Below, piece by piece: positions 1 to 5,004 of a stretch of DNA of 6,511 nucleotides. Source of the DNA: Clostridia bacterium (GTDB taxonomy: Bacteria > Bacillota_A > Clostridia > Oscillospirales > Acutalibacteraceae); assembly GCA_017547865.1 (NCBI GenBank), contig JAFYOA010000057.1, positions 1 to 6,511 of the forward strand. The letters run 5' to 3'. The position numbers and the translations under genes were made by a program. Below the pieces are notes generated by a model. It was not told where the DNA came from. It was given only the letters and a program-made list of their open reading frames with translations, and did no database searches. How positions within the stretch are numbered: the stretch's first letter is position 1; every line of letters starts with the position of its first letter.

Positions 1-1
1 T

Positions 2-379
2 GAAGAGATCGGATTTGGCGGTACCTATGTGCCGGCAGAGGTCTCGGAGTACGTTGCGGTGGATATTGGCCTGATCGGCCCGGATTACGACGGCGACGAG
101 TACAAGGTGAGCATCTGCGCAAAGGATGCTTCTGCACCCTATGATTACGTGCTGACCAACCGCCTGGTGGAATATGCCAAAAAGGCCGGCTGCGATTACG
201 CGGTGGATGTGTTCTACAATTACGGCACCGACGGCAACGCCGCCGTGCGCGCCGGCAATAACCTGCGTGCCGCTGCCTTTGGCATGGCGGTGTATTGCAG
301 CCACGGCATGGAAAGAACACATGTGACCGGTCTGCTGAACACCACCGACCTGCTGTTGGCGTATTTGCTGGACCTGTAA
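2..379 (+). CDS. M42-family metallo-aminopeptidase, C-terminal part (5' end outside window)
   Basis: Reading frame 2 is open from the first base and ends at TAA 377-379, so only about the last 125 residues are present. The visible start EEIG (2-13) matches the Glu-Glu pair of M42 glutamyl aminopeptidases/FrvX-like proteins, where one Glu is the general base and the next a metal ligand. VDIG follows, with an Asp at 62-64 that fits the next metal ligand. Then comes NYGTDGNAA (equivalent to the family's GTDANA stretch), and near the end ERTHVTGL with a His at 320-322 that fits the last metal ligand. These enzymes are cytosolic, usually form large tetrahedral assemblies, and trim peptides from the N terminus. 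The family assignment is firm. The substrate and the closest subfamily (FrvX/YpdE/SgcX-like) cannot be told from this fragment. The gene is unrelated in function to the operon downstream and is separated from it by a terminator. Confidence 0.88.
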   Translation, partial: EEIGFGGTYVPAEVSEYVAVDIGLIGPDYDGDEYKVSICAKDASAPYDYVLTNRLVEYAKKAGCDYAVDVFYNYGTDGNAAVRAGNNLRAAAFGMAVYCSHGMERTHVTGLLNTTDLLLAYLLDL

Positions 380-390
380 AGTTTATTAAA

Positions 391-413
391 TAAAAAAGCC
401 CCATAACAAGGGC
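391..413 (-). terminator. Weak terminator-like hairpin, minus orientation
   Basis: Read on the minus strand, GCCC (from 413-410) pairs with GGGC (from 401-398) around an 8-nt loop and is followed directly by TTTTTTA (397-391). The stem is only 4 bp and no minus-strand gene is seen upstream of it in the window, so this may be a chance match or the remnant of a bidirectional terminator. Confidence 0.2.
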
Positions 414-429
414 GTCTATAAAACATTCA

Positions 430-463
430 AACAGGCACAACAGTTCTATCTGCTGTGCCTGTT
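430..463 (+). terminator. Intrinsic terminator after the M42 peptidase gene
   Basis: An inverted repeat ACAGGCACAACAG (431-443) / CTGCTGTGCCTGT (450-462) forms a stem of 13 pairs with one G-U, extended by A430-T463, around a 6-nt loop. It is followed by the moderately T-rich TCTTGTATTT (463-472). The position 50 nt after the stop codon fits termination of the peptidase transcript. The T-tract is imperfect, so efficiency is uncertain. Confidence 0.7.
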
Positions 464-472
464 CTTGTATTT

Positions 473-645
473 CCGGATCAATTGTGATAGTATGAAAGCA
501 GTGAATCAAACTTGAATCAGCCGAAGAGACAAACAAGAATTTTATAAGGCGTTTTCGGGTTTTTCCGGTGTTTCTGTCAAAGCAGATGTATGATTTTTCC
601 GGCGGCTCCATGAATTAAAATTGCGGCTATTTTTAAAAAAAGCTA
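473..645. other. Intergenic stretch without recognised gene
   Basis: Between the peptidase terminator and the operon promoter no open reading frame with a ribosome binding site, no RNA gene and no convincing repeat is seen. The last 18 bases (628-645) are A/T-rich with A and T runs directly upstream of the -35 box, as in an UP element. Confidence 0.5.
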
Positions 646-674
646 TTGACACAGTTGGATTTTAGGGCTATACT
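646..674 (+). promoter_or_regulatory. Consensus sigma-A promoter of the aromatic operon
   Basis: A perfect -35 box TTGACA (646-651) and a near-perfect -10 box TATACT (669-674) are separated by exactly 17 bp. A/T-rich DNA precedes them. Transcription should start near 681-683, about 25 nt before the first leader peptide. No operator-like palindrome overlaps the boxes. This fits a constitutively strong promoter with control exerted later, in the transcribed leader. Confidence 0.88.
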
Positions 675-697
675 CTATGAAAACAAAGCACGAAGGA

Positions 698-753
698 GGC
701 AGCCGAAATGAAAAACAATGTGTTTTACTTTTACTTTTTTAAAAAGGGCTGCC
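698..753 (+). promoter_or_regulatory. Protector helix of attenuator 1 (region 1:2 pairing)
   Basis: GGCAGCC (698-704), overlapping the last bases of the leader-peptide Shine-Dalgarno, is perfectly complementary to GGCTGCC (747-753), the core of the antiterminator 5' strand. By analogy with trp and phe attenuators this would be the 1:2 helix that forms when the peptide is not translated. It would free the terminator and switch the operon off. It would also partly hide the Shine-Dalgarno. The complementarity is seen directly; the role is inferred. Confidence 0.6.
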
Positions 754-764
754 CGCTTCTGTGA
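708..764 (+). CDS. Phe/Tyr leader peptide 1
   Basis: An 18-codon reading frame encodes MKNNVFYFYFFKKGCPLL and ends with TGA. It has an excellent ribosome binding site AAGGAGG (693-699), 8 nt before the ATG. Six of seven consecutive codons after position 4 are Phe or Tyr (four Phe, two Tyr; no Trp), the hallmark of peptides in ribosome-mediated attenuators such as E. coli pheL. It sits just downstream of the promoter and upstream of a terminator. Its Gly-Cys-Pro codons form the 5' strand of the antiterminator (746-755). The peptide itself is probably only a sensor: its translation speed reports charged tRNA-Phe and tRNA-Tyr. Too short for standard gene callers. Confidence is high because the codon content, the RBS and the downstream RNA fold agree, and because a second copy follows. 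Confidence 0.9.
   Translation: MKNNVFYFYFFKKGCPLL
731..755 (+). repeat. 25-nt direct repeat, copy 1 (pairs with 908-932)
   Basis: Positions 731-755 are identical to 908-932 (offset 177). The block covers the last Tyr codon, two Phe codons, two Lys codons and the Gly-Cys-Pro codons that form the antiterminator 5' strand. Sequence around it differs between copies, so the conserved part is the functional core of the switch. Confidence 0.95.
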
Positions 765-806
765 GAACCAAAGCTTAAAACTTTGGCACATTCAAACGGA
801 CAGTCC
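746..806 (+). promoter_or_regulatory. Antiterminator of attenuator 1
   Basis: GGGCTGCCCG (746-755, inside the leader peptide) can pair with CGGACAGTCC (797-806) in 9 of 10 positions (one G-U, one C-A mismatch). It encloses a small hairpin CCAAAG (768-773) / CTTTGG (781-786). The 3' strand overlaps the first five bases of the terminator stem (802-806), so the two folds exclude each other. A ribosome stalled on the Phe/Tyr codons (723-740) leaves the 5' strand free and favours this fold. A ribosome at the stop codon (762) covers it and favours termination. Confidence 0.8.
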
Positions 807-811
807 GCATT
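797..811 (+). repeat. 15-nt direct repeat, copy 1 (pairs with 978-992)
   Basis: CGGACAGTCCGCATT occurs at 797-811 and again at 978-992 (offset 181). It is both the antiterminator 3' strand and the start of the terminator stem. Together with the 25-nt repeat it shows that the whole module was duplicated or built twice on one plan. Confidence 0.95.
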
Positions 812-854
812 TGCTACGCTTTTAAAAGCTTAGACAGTGCGGATTTTTTATTTT
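802..854 (+). terminator. Intrinsic terminator of attenuator 1
   Basis: Bases 802-823 and 824-845 form a long, almost fully symmetric hairpin. The outer stem AGTCCGCATT pairs with AGTGCGGATT, there are three internal mismatches, and the stem closes at GCTTTT/AAAAGC. It is followed by T6 (844-849) and a further T4 (851-854). It lies inside the operon leader with no gene before it except the leader peptide, as expected for an attenuator rather than an end-of-gene terminator. Confidence 0.88.
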
Positions 855-881
855 ATCAGCTGTTGTGAGGGAAAAATCATC

Positions 882-935
882 ATGTTCTCCGAAAAGTATT
901 TCTTTGATTACTTTTTTAAAAAGGGCTGCCCGTAA
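882..935 (+). CDS. Phe/Tyr leader peptide 2
   Basis: A second tiny frame, 17 codons, encodes MFSEKYFFDYFFKKGCP and ends with TAA. The ribosome binding site GTGAGGG (865-871) lies 10 nt upstream of the ATG, weaker than that of peptide 1. Five Phe and two Tyr codons make up 7 of 17 positions. The last part, YFFKKGCP, is encoded by a stretch identical at the DNA level to peptide 1, while the N-terminal half differs. The peptide begins only 28 nt after the T-run of terminator 1, and no promoter is visible between them, so it is translated only on transcripts that passed the first terminator. The Pro codon directly precedes the stop, a context known to slow termination. It is most likely a second sensor for charged tRNA-Phe/Tyr. 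Confidence 0.88.
   Translation: MFSEKYFFDYFFKKGCP
908..932 (+). repeat. 25-nt direct repeat, copy 2 (pairs with 731-755)
   Basis: Identical to 731-755; see that entry. It lies at the end of leader peptide 2. Confidence 0.95.
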
Positions 936-987
936 ATTGTGAATTCAATGCCAGAACGCTTTTGAATTCATGAAACCCGGACAGTCC
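923..987 (+). promoter_or_regulatory. Antiterminator of attenuator 2
   Basis: The same 10-nt elements as in module 1 recur: GGGCTGCCCG (923-932, inside peptide 2) pairs with CGGACAGTCC (978-987). They again enclose a middle hairpin, here GAATTCAA (941-948) / TTGAATTC (962-969). Its sequence is unrelated to the middle hairpin of module 1, but the fold and position are the same. The 3' strand overlaps the start of terminator 2 (983-987). No protector helix comparable to that of module 1 is visible upstream; only CAGC (857-860) against GCTG (925-928). Confidence 0.8.
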
Positions 988-992
988 GCATT
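978..992 (+). repeat. 15-nt direct repeat, copy 2 (pairs with 797-811)
   Basis: Identical to 797-811; it serves as antiterminator 3' strand and 5' arm of terminator 2. Confidence 0.95.
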
Positions 993-1035
993 CGCCGTGC
1001 TGTGAAAGGCACTTCGAACAGGCGGACTTTTATTT
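983..1035 (+). terminator. Intrinsic terminator of attenuator 2
   Basis: AGTCCGC (983-989) pairs with GCGGACT (1022-1028). Inner stems are TTCG (991-994) / CGAA (1015-1018) and GTGC (997-1000) / GCAC (1009-1012), around an 8-nt loop. The stem is followed by TTTTATTTT (1027 onward). It stands 38 nt before the DAHP synthase start codon. The outer stem carries a G-C pair where terminator 1 has a G-U, a small sign that pairing is maintained. Confidence 0.85.
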
Positions 1036-1072
1036 TAGCCAAACACAACGCATCAGAAACGAGGTAGACACC

Positions 1073-2101
1073 ATGGAAATGTATTTTCACAGAAAACTTC
1101 CCATTCCCCAGGAAGTAAAAGAAGAATACCCGCTGACCGAGCGTATGGAGCGGGTGAAAGCCGCCCGCGACGAGAGTATCCGTGCTGTGTTTGATGGAAG
1201 TTCCGATAAATTCATCCTCATCATCGGCCCGTGCTCCGCCGATCACAGCGAGCCGGTGCTGGAGTACATTTCCCGTCTGCAAAGAATAGAAGAGCAGGTC
1301 TCCGATAAGATCATCATTATTCCCCGCATTTATACCAACAAGCCGAGAACCACCGGCCAGGGCTACAAGGGCATGCTGCACCAGCCCGATCCGGAATCGA
1401 AACCCGATATGTATAAGGGCATTGTTGCTATTCGCGAACTCCACCTGGCTGCCTTGCGCGATTATGATTTCTCCTGCGCCGATGAGATGCTTTACCCGGA
1501 AAACTACCGGTACCTTTCCGATCTTCTCTCTTATGTGGCGGTGGGGGCACGTTCTGTAGAGAACCAGCAGCACCGGCTGACCGCCAGCGGTATCAGCGCC
1601 CCGGTTGGCATGAAGAATCCTACCGGCGGCGACCTTGGCGTGATGATGAATTCCATTGTGGCGGCGCAGTCCAGCCATACCTTTATTTATCGCGGTTGGG
1701 AAGTGACCAGCAAGGGCAACCCGTACGCCCACGCTATTTTGCGCGGGTATGTGGATTTTGCCGGCAGAAGTGTTTCCAACTACCATTACGAAGATCTTCT
1801 TCGGGTGGAAGAACTCTATGAAAAGTCCAATCTTACGAATCCTTCCATTATTGTGGATACCAACCATAACAACTCCGGCAAGAAATACCTGGAGCAGATC
1901 CGCATTGCAAAGGATATTGTGCACAGCCGCAACCAGAATGCGGATATCAGGCGCCTTGTAAAAGGCCTGATGATCGAAAGCTACATTGAAGACGGTGCCC
2001 AGGGCACCGGAGAGCATGTCTTCGGTAAATCCATCACCGATCCCTGCCTGGGCTGGGAAAAGACGGAGAAACTGATTCTTGATATTGCAGACAAGCTGTA
2101 A
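1073..2101 (+). CDS. aroF: 3-deoxy-7-phosphoheptulonate (DAHP) synthase, class I
   Basis: This cytosolic TIM-barrel enzyme condenses phosphoenolpyruvate with erythrose 4-phosphate, the first step of the shikimate pathway. The 342 residues match the E. coli AroF/AroG/AroH type (about 350). GPCS holds the metal ligand Cys54, KPRTT (90-94) binds substrate, GARSVENQ starts at 158, and GMKNPTGGD is at 179-187. VDTNHNNSGK holds His265, IESYI holds Glu302 and ITDPCLGW holds Asp323; with Cys54 these are the expected metal site. Where the E. coli enzymes have GARxTESQ, this protein has GARSVENQ, a variant form. The ATG at 1073 follows GAGG (1061-1064) at 8-nt spacing; an ATG two codons later is possible. 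It is the first full gene after the tandem attenuators and is probably co-transcribed with pheA 14-23 nt downstream. Allosteric sensitivity (Phe, Tyr or none) cannot be read from the sequence, so the symbol is by family only. Confidence 0.95.
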   Translation: MEMYFHRKLPIPQEVKEEYPLTERMERVKAARDESIRAVFDGSSDKFILIIGPCSADHSEPVLEYISRLQRIEEQVSDKIIIIPRIYTNKPRTTGQGYKGMLHQPDPESKPDMYKGIVAIRELHLAALRDYDFSCADEMLYPENYRYLSDLLSYVAVGARSVENQQHRLTASGISAPVGMKNPTGGDLGVMMNSIVAAQSSHTFIYRGWEVTSKGNPYAHAILRGYVDFAGRSVSNYHYEDLLRVEELYEKSNLTNPSIIVDTNHNNSGKKYLEQIRIAKDIVHSRNQNADIRRLVKGLMIESYIEDGAQGTGEHVFGKSITDPCLGWEKTEKLILDIADKL

Positions 2102-2124
2102 TTTACATAGTAAAGGTGAGTAAC

Positions 2125-3213
2125 ATGGCAAACAAGCTGGAAGAAGCAAGAAAGATCATCAACGAAGTGGATGCCCAAATGGCAGAGCTGTTTGTGCGGC
2201 GTATGCGTGCTGCCGAACTGGTGTATGAGCATAAAAAGGAATTCGGCCTGCCGATCCTTGACCAAAAACGGGAGGAAGCGGTGATCGAAAAGAATTCCGC
2301 ACAGATCGAAGACGACGTGCTGAAAGGCTACTACATCGATTTCCTCAAACAAACAATGGCAATTTCGCGCGCCTACCAGTATCGCATGCAAAGCGGCCTG
2401 CGCGTGGCTTACAGCGGTGTGGAAGGTGCATTTGCCCATATTGCCGCCGGTAAAATCTTCCCGGAAAGCAGCCGCGTGCCGTACCGTGATTTTCAGGCGG
2501 CATACGATGCCGTTGTTGACGGCGAATGTGATGTGGCGGTGCTTCCTATTGAAAACAGCTATGCCGGCGAGGTGGGGCAGACGGTCGATCTGATCTTCTC
2601 CGGGCCGCTTTTCATCAATGGGATCTACGAACTTGCGATCCGCCAGAATCTTTTGGGGGTGCCCGGTGCTGCGGCGGCGGATATCAAAAAGGTGATCAGC
2701 CATCCGCAGGCGCTGGCCCAGTGCCATGATTACATTGAAACACACGGCTTTGCTGCCGAAGAGACCGGCAACACCGCCGTTGCTGCCAAAACAGTGGCAG
2801 ATGCGGGGGACAAAACACTGGGGGCCATTGCCAGCGTGGAGACCGCAGGGATTTACGGTTTGCAGGTGCTGGAGACCAACATCAATGCAAGCGGAGAAAA
2901 CACCACCCGCTTTGCGGTGCTTTCCAAAGTGCAGGCCAATTCCCCCGGGCTGACGAGCTCTGTTCTGACGTTCACCGTGAAGAACGAAGCCGGTTCCCTG
3001 GCCAACGCCATCAGCATCATCGGTAAGTATGGCTACAATATGACGGCGCTTCGCAGCCGCCCGCTGAAGAAGCATTCCTGGCAGTATTATTTCTATATTG
3101 AAATTGATGGCCGGCTTGAGACGGAAAACGGAGTGAATATGCTGCAGGAACTGGGCCGGGTGTGTGACCGGCTGAAGGTAACCGGTACGTTTGCCCCGCA
3201 TACCGAAATTTAA
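2125..3213 (+). CDS. pheA: Bifunctional chorismate mutase / prephenate dehydratase with ACT domain
   Basis: Converts chorismate to prephenate and then to phenylpyruvate, the committed steps of phenylalanine synthesis. Three domains are visible in the 362 residues. An AroQ-type helical chorismate mutase (about 1-88) has Arg25/26, Lys37 and LDQKRE with Asp46, Arg49, Glu50. A prephenate dehydratase (about 92-268) has PIENS (141-145), SHPQAL (192-197) and the catalytic TRF motif in ENTTRF (258-263). A C-terminal ACT domain (about 277-357) has EAGSL (288-292) and RSRP (310-313), the usual Phe-binding region, where ESRP is more common. A GTG at 2116 would add three residues, but AAAGGTGAG (2112-2120) is better read as the Shine-Dalgarno for the ATG at 2125. 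Length and order match E. coli PheA. Feedback by Phe is likely from the ACT domain, adding enzyme-level control to the attenuators. Confidence 0.95.
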   Translation: MANKLEEARKIINEVDAQMAELFVRRMRAAELVYEHKKEFGLPILDQKREEAVIEKNSAQIEDDVLKGYYIDFLKQTMAISRAYQYRMQSGLRVAYSGVEGAFAHIAAGKIFPESSRVPYRDFQAAYDAVVDGECDVAVLPIENSYAGEVGQTVDLIFSGPLFINGIYELAIRQNLLGVPGAAAADIKKVISHPQALAQCHDYIETHGFAAEETGNTAVAAKTVADAGDKTLGAIASVETAGIYGLQVLETNINASGENTTRFAVLSKVQANSPGLTSSVLTFTVKNEAGSLANAISIIGKYGYNMTALRSRPLKKHSWQYYFYIEIDGRLETENGVNMLQELGRVCDRLKVTGTFAPHTEI

Positions 3214-3243
3214 GAGTAAAAACAACGAACGGAGGATGCAGCT

Positions 3244-4446
3244 ATGATTGCAGAATTCATCCCCTGCACACTGGCGGGAAAAATCGACGCTCCCCCTTCG
3301 AAGAGTATGGCGCACCGCTGTCTGATCGGTGCGGCGTTATCCAAAGAAATTTGCACGCTGCACGGTGTGGATTGCAGCGAGGATATTTTGGCCAGCATGG
3401 ATTGCCTGCGCGCCCTTGGTGCGGAAGTATGCGTGGAGGGGGACCGGGTGACCATTGACCCCCGTGGGTTTATGCAGGCGGAAAATCCTGTTCTGGATTG
3501 CCGGGAAAGCGGCAGCACCCTGCGTTTTTTTCTGCCCCTTGCCCTGTGCCTGGGCAAGCCGGTTACCCTGCGGGGCAGCCGGCGGCTGCTGGAACGACCT
3601 TTGGATGTTTACGAAGAATTGTGCCGTGAAAAAGGCTTTCTGTTCAGCAAAGGAGAAGATTCCGTCACCGTGTGCGGAAAGCTGGAAAGCGGCGTCTATC
3701 AACTTCGGGGCAACAGCAGCAGCCAGTTTATTACCGGGCTTGTGTTTGCGCTGCTTTATTTGGGAAAAGACTCGTCCATTCAAATCATCCCGCCGTTCGA
3801 GAGCCGATCCTACGTTCATCTTACGGTCGCGGCGCTGCAGAAATTCGGCGCAAGGGTGAATTTTACGGAAGACTTCAAAATTGAGATCAAAGAATCTGCG
3901 CTGCACGGCTGTTCCGGAAAAATTGAAGGCGACTACTCCAACGCGGCTTTTCTGGACGCCTTCAACGAATTTGGGAGCTGTGTATGTGTGGGAAATCTGC
4001 ACCCCGACAGTCTGCAGGGCGACCGGGTGTACAAAGAGTATTTCCGGCAGATCTCGGCAGGTGTACCCACGCTGGATATTTCCGATTGTCCTGACCTGGG
4101 GCCGGTTCTGTTTGCATTGGCTGCCATGAAAAACGGGGCTGTTTTTACCGGAACGAACCGGCTGAAAGCCAAAGAGAGCGACCGGGGTCTGTGCATGCAC
4201 GAGGAGCTGCAAAAGCTTGGCGGCGGCCTTGTTTTGGGAGAAAACACCATCATTGTGCCAAAGCAGGAACTGCAGTATAAAGGAAGCGCTCTCAGCGGCC
4301 ACAACGATCACCGCATCGTTATGGCTCTGGCGGTGATTTTATCCCGTACCGGTGGCAGCATTGAAGGTGCGGAAGCGGTTAAAAAGAGTTACCCCGGCTT
4401 TTTTGAAGATTTGAAGCAGCTGGGAGCAGAGGTGAATGTAAAATAA
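3244..4446 (+). CDS. aroA: 3-phosphoshikimate 1-carboxyvinyltransferase (EPSP synthase)
   Basis: Joins phosphoenolpyruvate to shikimate 3-phosphate, the sixth shikimate step and the target of glyphosate. At 400 residues it is somewhat shorter than E. coli AroA (427). Motifs appear in the expected order: PPSKSMAHR (Lys20, Ser21, Arg25), ESGSTLRF (88-95, equivalent to NAGTAMRP), ERPLDVY (117-123), GNSSSQF (156-162), CPDLGP with Asp284, RLKAKESDR with Glu311 and Arg314, and NDHRI with Arg357. Lys381 lies in KKSYPGFFEDL. The glyphosate-loop region SGST differs from the class I AGTA, but sensitivity cannot be predicted from that alone. The ATG follows GGAGG (3231-3235) by 8 nt, 30 nt after pheA, so it is surely in the same operon. 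The protein contains an unusually large number of cysteines (about 14), spread along its length. Confidence 0.95.
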   Translation: MIAEFIPCTLAGKIDAPPSKSMAHRCLIGAALSKEICTLHGVDCSEDILASMDCLRALGAEVCVEGDRVTIDPRGFMQAENPVLDCRESGSTLRFFLPLALCLGKPVTLRGSRRLLERPLDVYEELCREKGFLFSKGEDSVTVCGKLESGVYQLRGNSSSQFITGLVFALLYLGKDSSIQIIPPFESRSYVHLTVAALQKFGARVNFTEDFKIEIKESALHGCSGKIEGDYSNAAFLDAFNEFGSCVCVGNLHPDSLQGDRVYKEYFRQISAGVPTLDISDCPDLGPVLFALAAMKNGAVFTGTNRLKAKESDRGLCMHEELQKLGGGLVLGENTIIVPKQELQYKGSALSGHNDHRIVMALAVILSRTGGSIEGAEAVKKSYPGFFEDLKQLGAEVNVK

Positions 4447-4500
4447 TGTCACCGCGCCGGGTGTTGTTCGATAAAAAATAAGACCGCGAACCAACGGAAA

Positions 4501-4521
4501 CAGAGACGGAAGATGTCTCTG
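4501..4521 (+). other. Small hairpin before the MaoC gene
   Basis: CAGAGAC (4501-4507) and GTCTCTG (4515-4521) form a perfect 7-bp stem with the purine-rich loop GGAAGAT. It is followed by A6, not T, so it is not a terminator on the + strand. It could act as an mRNA processing or stability element between aroA and the MaoC gene; the role is unknown. Confidence 0.35.
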
Positions 4522-4537
4522 AAAAAATGAAGCGGAC

Positions 4538-4993
4538 ATGGTGGCTGAAATGTATTTTGATGATTTGAAAACCGGCATGACGGTGGAGATTGCGCCGGCT
4601 GTGATCGAAAAAGAAAAGATGATGGCCTTTGCGCGGGAGTACGACAATATTCCGCTGCATACCGACGAGGCTTATGCCAAAACCACGCCCTTCGGCAGGT
4701 TGATCGCGCCGGGGGTGATGTCGTTTATGTCGGTGTGGGCCAAATACCTGGAGGTGGATTTTTTCGGCGATGCCCTTTTGGCCGGCAAGTCCACGAAAAT
4801 CGAATGGCTGAAACCCGTTTTTGCCGAGGATATTTTGACGGGCAGAGCTGCGGTGACCCGCCTTGAGAAAAGAAGCGAAAAAAACGGCCTGGTGGAAATC
4901 TCTATCGAAGCGTACAACCGGAACGGTGAGCTGGTTCTTACCAATGTGACCGAGGCTGTGGTGAAATGCCGGCCGCGGAATACCGCTGTTTAA
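4538..4993 (+). CDS. MaoC-like hotdog-fold dehydratase
   Basis: A 151-residue protein with the hot-dog fold of (R)-specific enoyl-CoA hydratases/MaoC proteins. The hydratase signature is recognisable in FAREYDNIPLHTDEAYA. Asp36 and His41 are at catalytic spacing, but the usual GDxNP is YDNIP, so the stretch is slightly off consensus. FGRLIAPG (52-59) follows, as in the family. Such proteins hydrate or dehydrate acyl-CoA thioesters; the substrate here is unknown. The start is uncertain: neither ATG 4538 nor ATG 4550 (MYFDDLKTG) has a clear Shine-Dalgarno, and the frame upstream offers nothing better. It begins 91 nt after aroA with no strong terminator or promoter between, and a strong terminator follows it. 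It may therefore be carried on the aromatic operon transcript, although no link of function to aromatic synthesis is evident. Confidence 0.85.
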   Translation: MVAEMYFDDLKTGMTVEIAPAVIEKEKMMAFAREYDNIPLHTDEAYAKTTPFGRLIAPGVMSFMSVWAKYLEVDFFGDALLAGKSTKIEWLKPVFAEDILTGRAAVTRLEKRSEKNGLVEISIEAYNRNGELVLTNVTEAVVKCRPRNTAV

Positions 4994-5004
4994 TGCAACA
5001 TTTG

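Noticed and set aside
735..745. TTTTTTAAAAA run in both leader peptides as a -1 ribosomal frameshift site
   Set aside because: The T6A heptamer is not in the X XXY YYZ register relative to the leader frame, and no product of a shifted frame is apparent. Transcript slippage on the runs cannot be excluded but has no support.
681..1072. T-box riboswitch or TRAP-type leader as an alternative reading of the long operon leader
   Set aside because: No T-box consensus (AGGGTGGNACCGCG-like stretch) or specifier-loop architecture and no series of GAG/TAG repeats is seen, whereas two translated Phe/Tyr peptides with matching alternative helices explain the region.
968..2149. Long minus-strand frame of 393 codons over the DAHP synthase gene
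   Set aside because: It is a shadow of aroF in a GC-rich gene: the + strand carries the full set of DAHP synthase motifs, the minus product matches no family, and it would run through the attenuator terminator.
1981..3315. Minus-strand frame of 444 codons over pheA and its flanks
   Set aside because: It spans three + strand genes and their ribosome binding sites; its product is rich in His/Cys/Arg with no recognisable domain, typical of antisense translation.
3337..4311. Minus-strand frame of 324 codons inside aroA
   Set aside because: Antisense shadow of EPSP synthase, whose catalytic motifs are all present on the + strand.
4450..4463. CACC/GGTG hairpin just after aroA as a terminator
   Set aside because: Only a 4-bp stem and no T-run follows; it is too weak to call.
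4527..4568. Tiny frame MKRTWWLKCILMI with two adjacent Trp codons before and into the MaoC gene, considered as a Trp leader peptide
   Set aside because: It has no Shine-Dalgarno, overlaps the MaoC coding start out of frame, and no terminator/antiterminator pair follows. The Trp codons look accidental.
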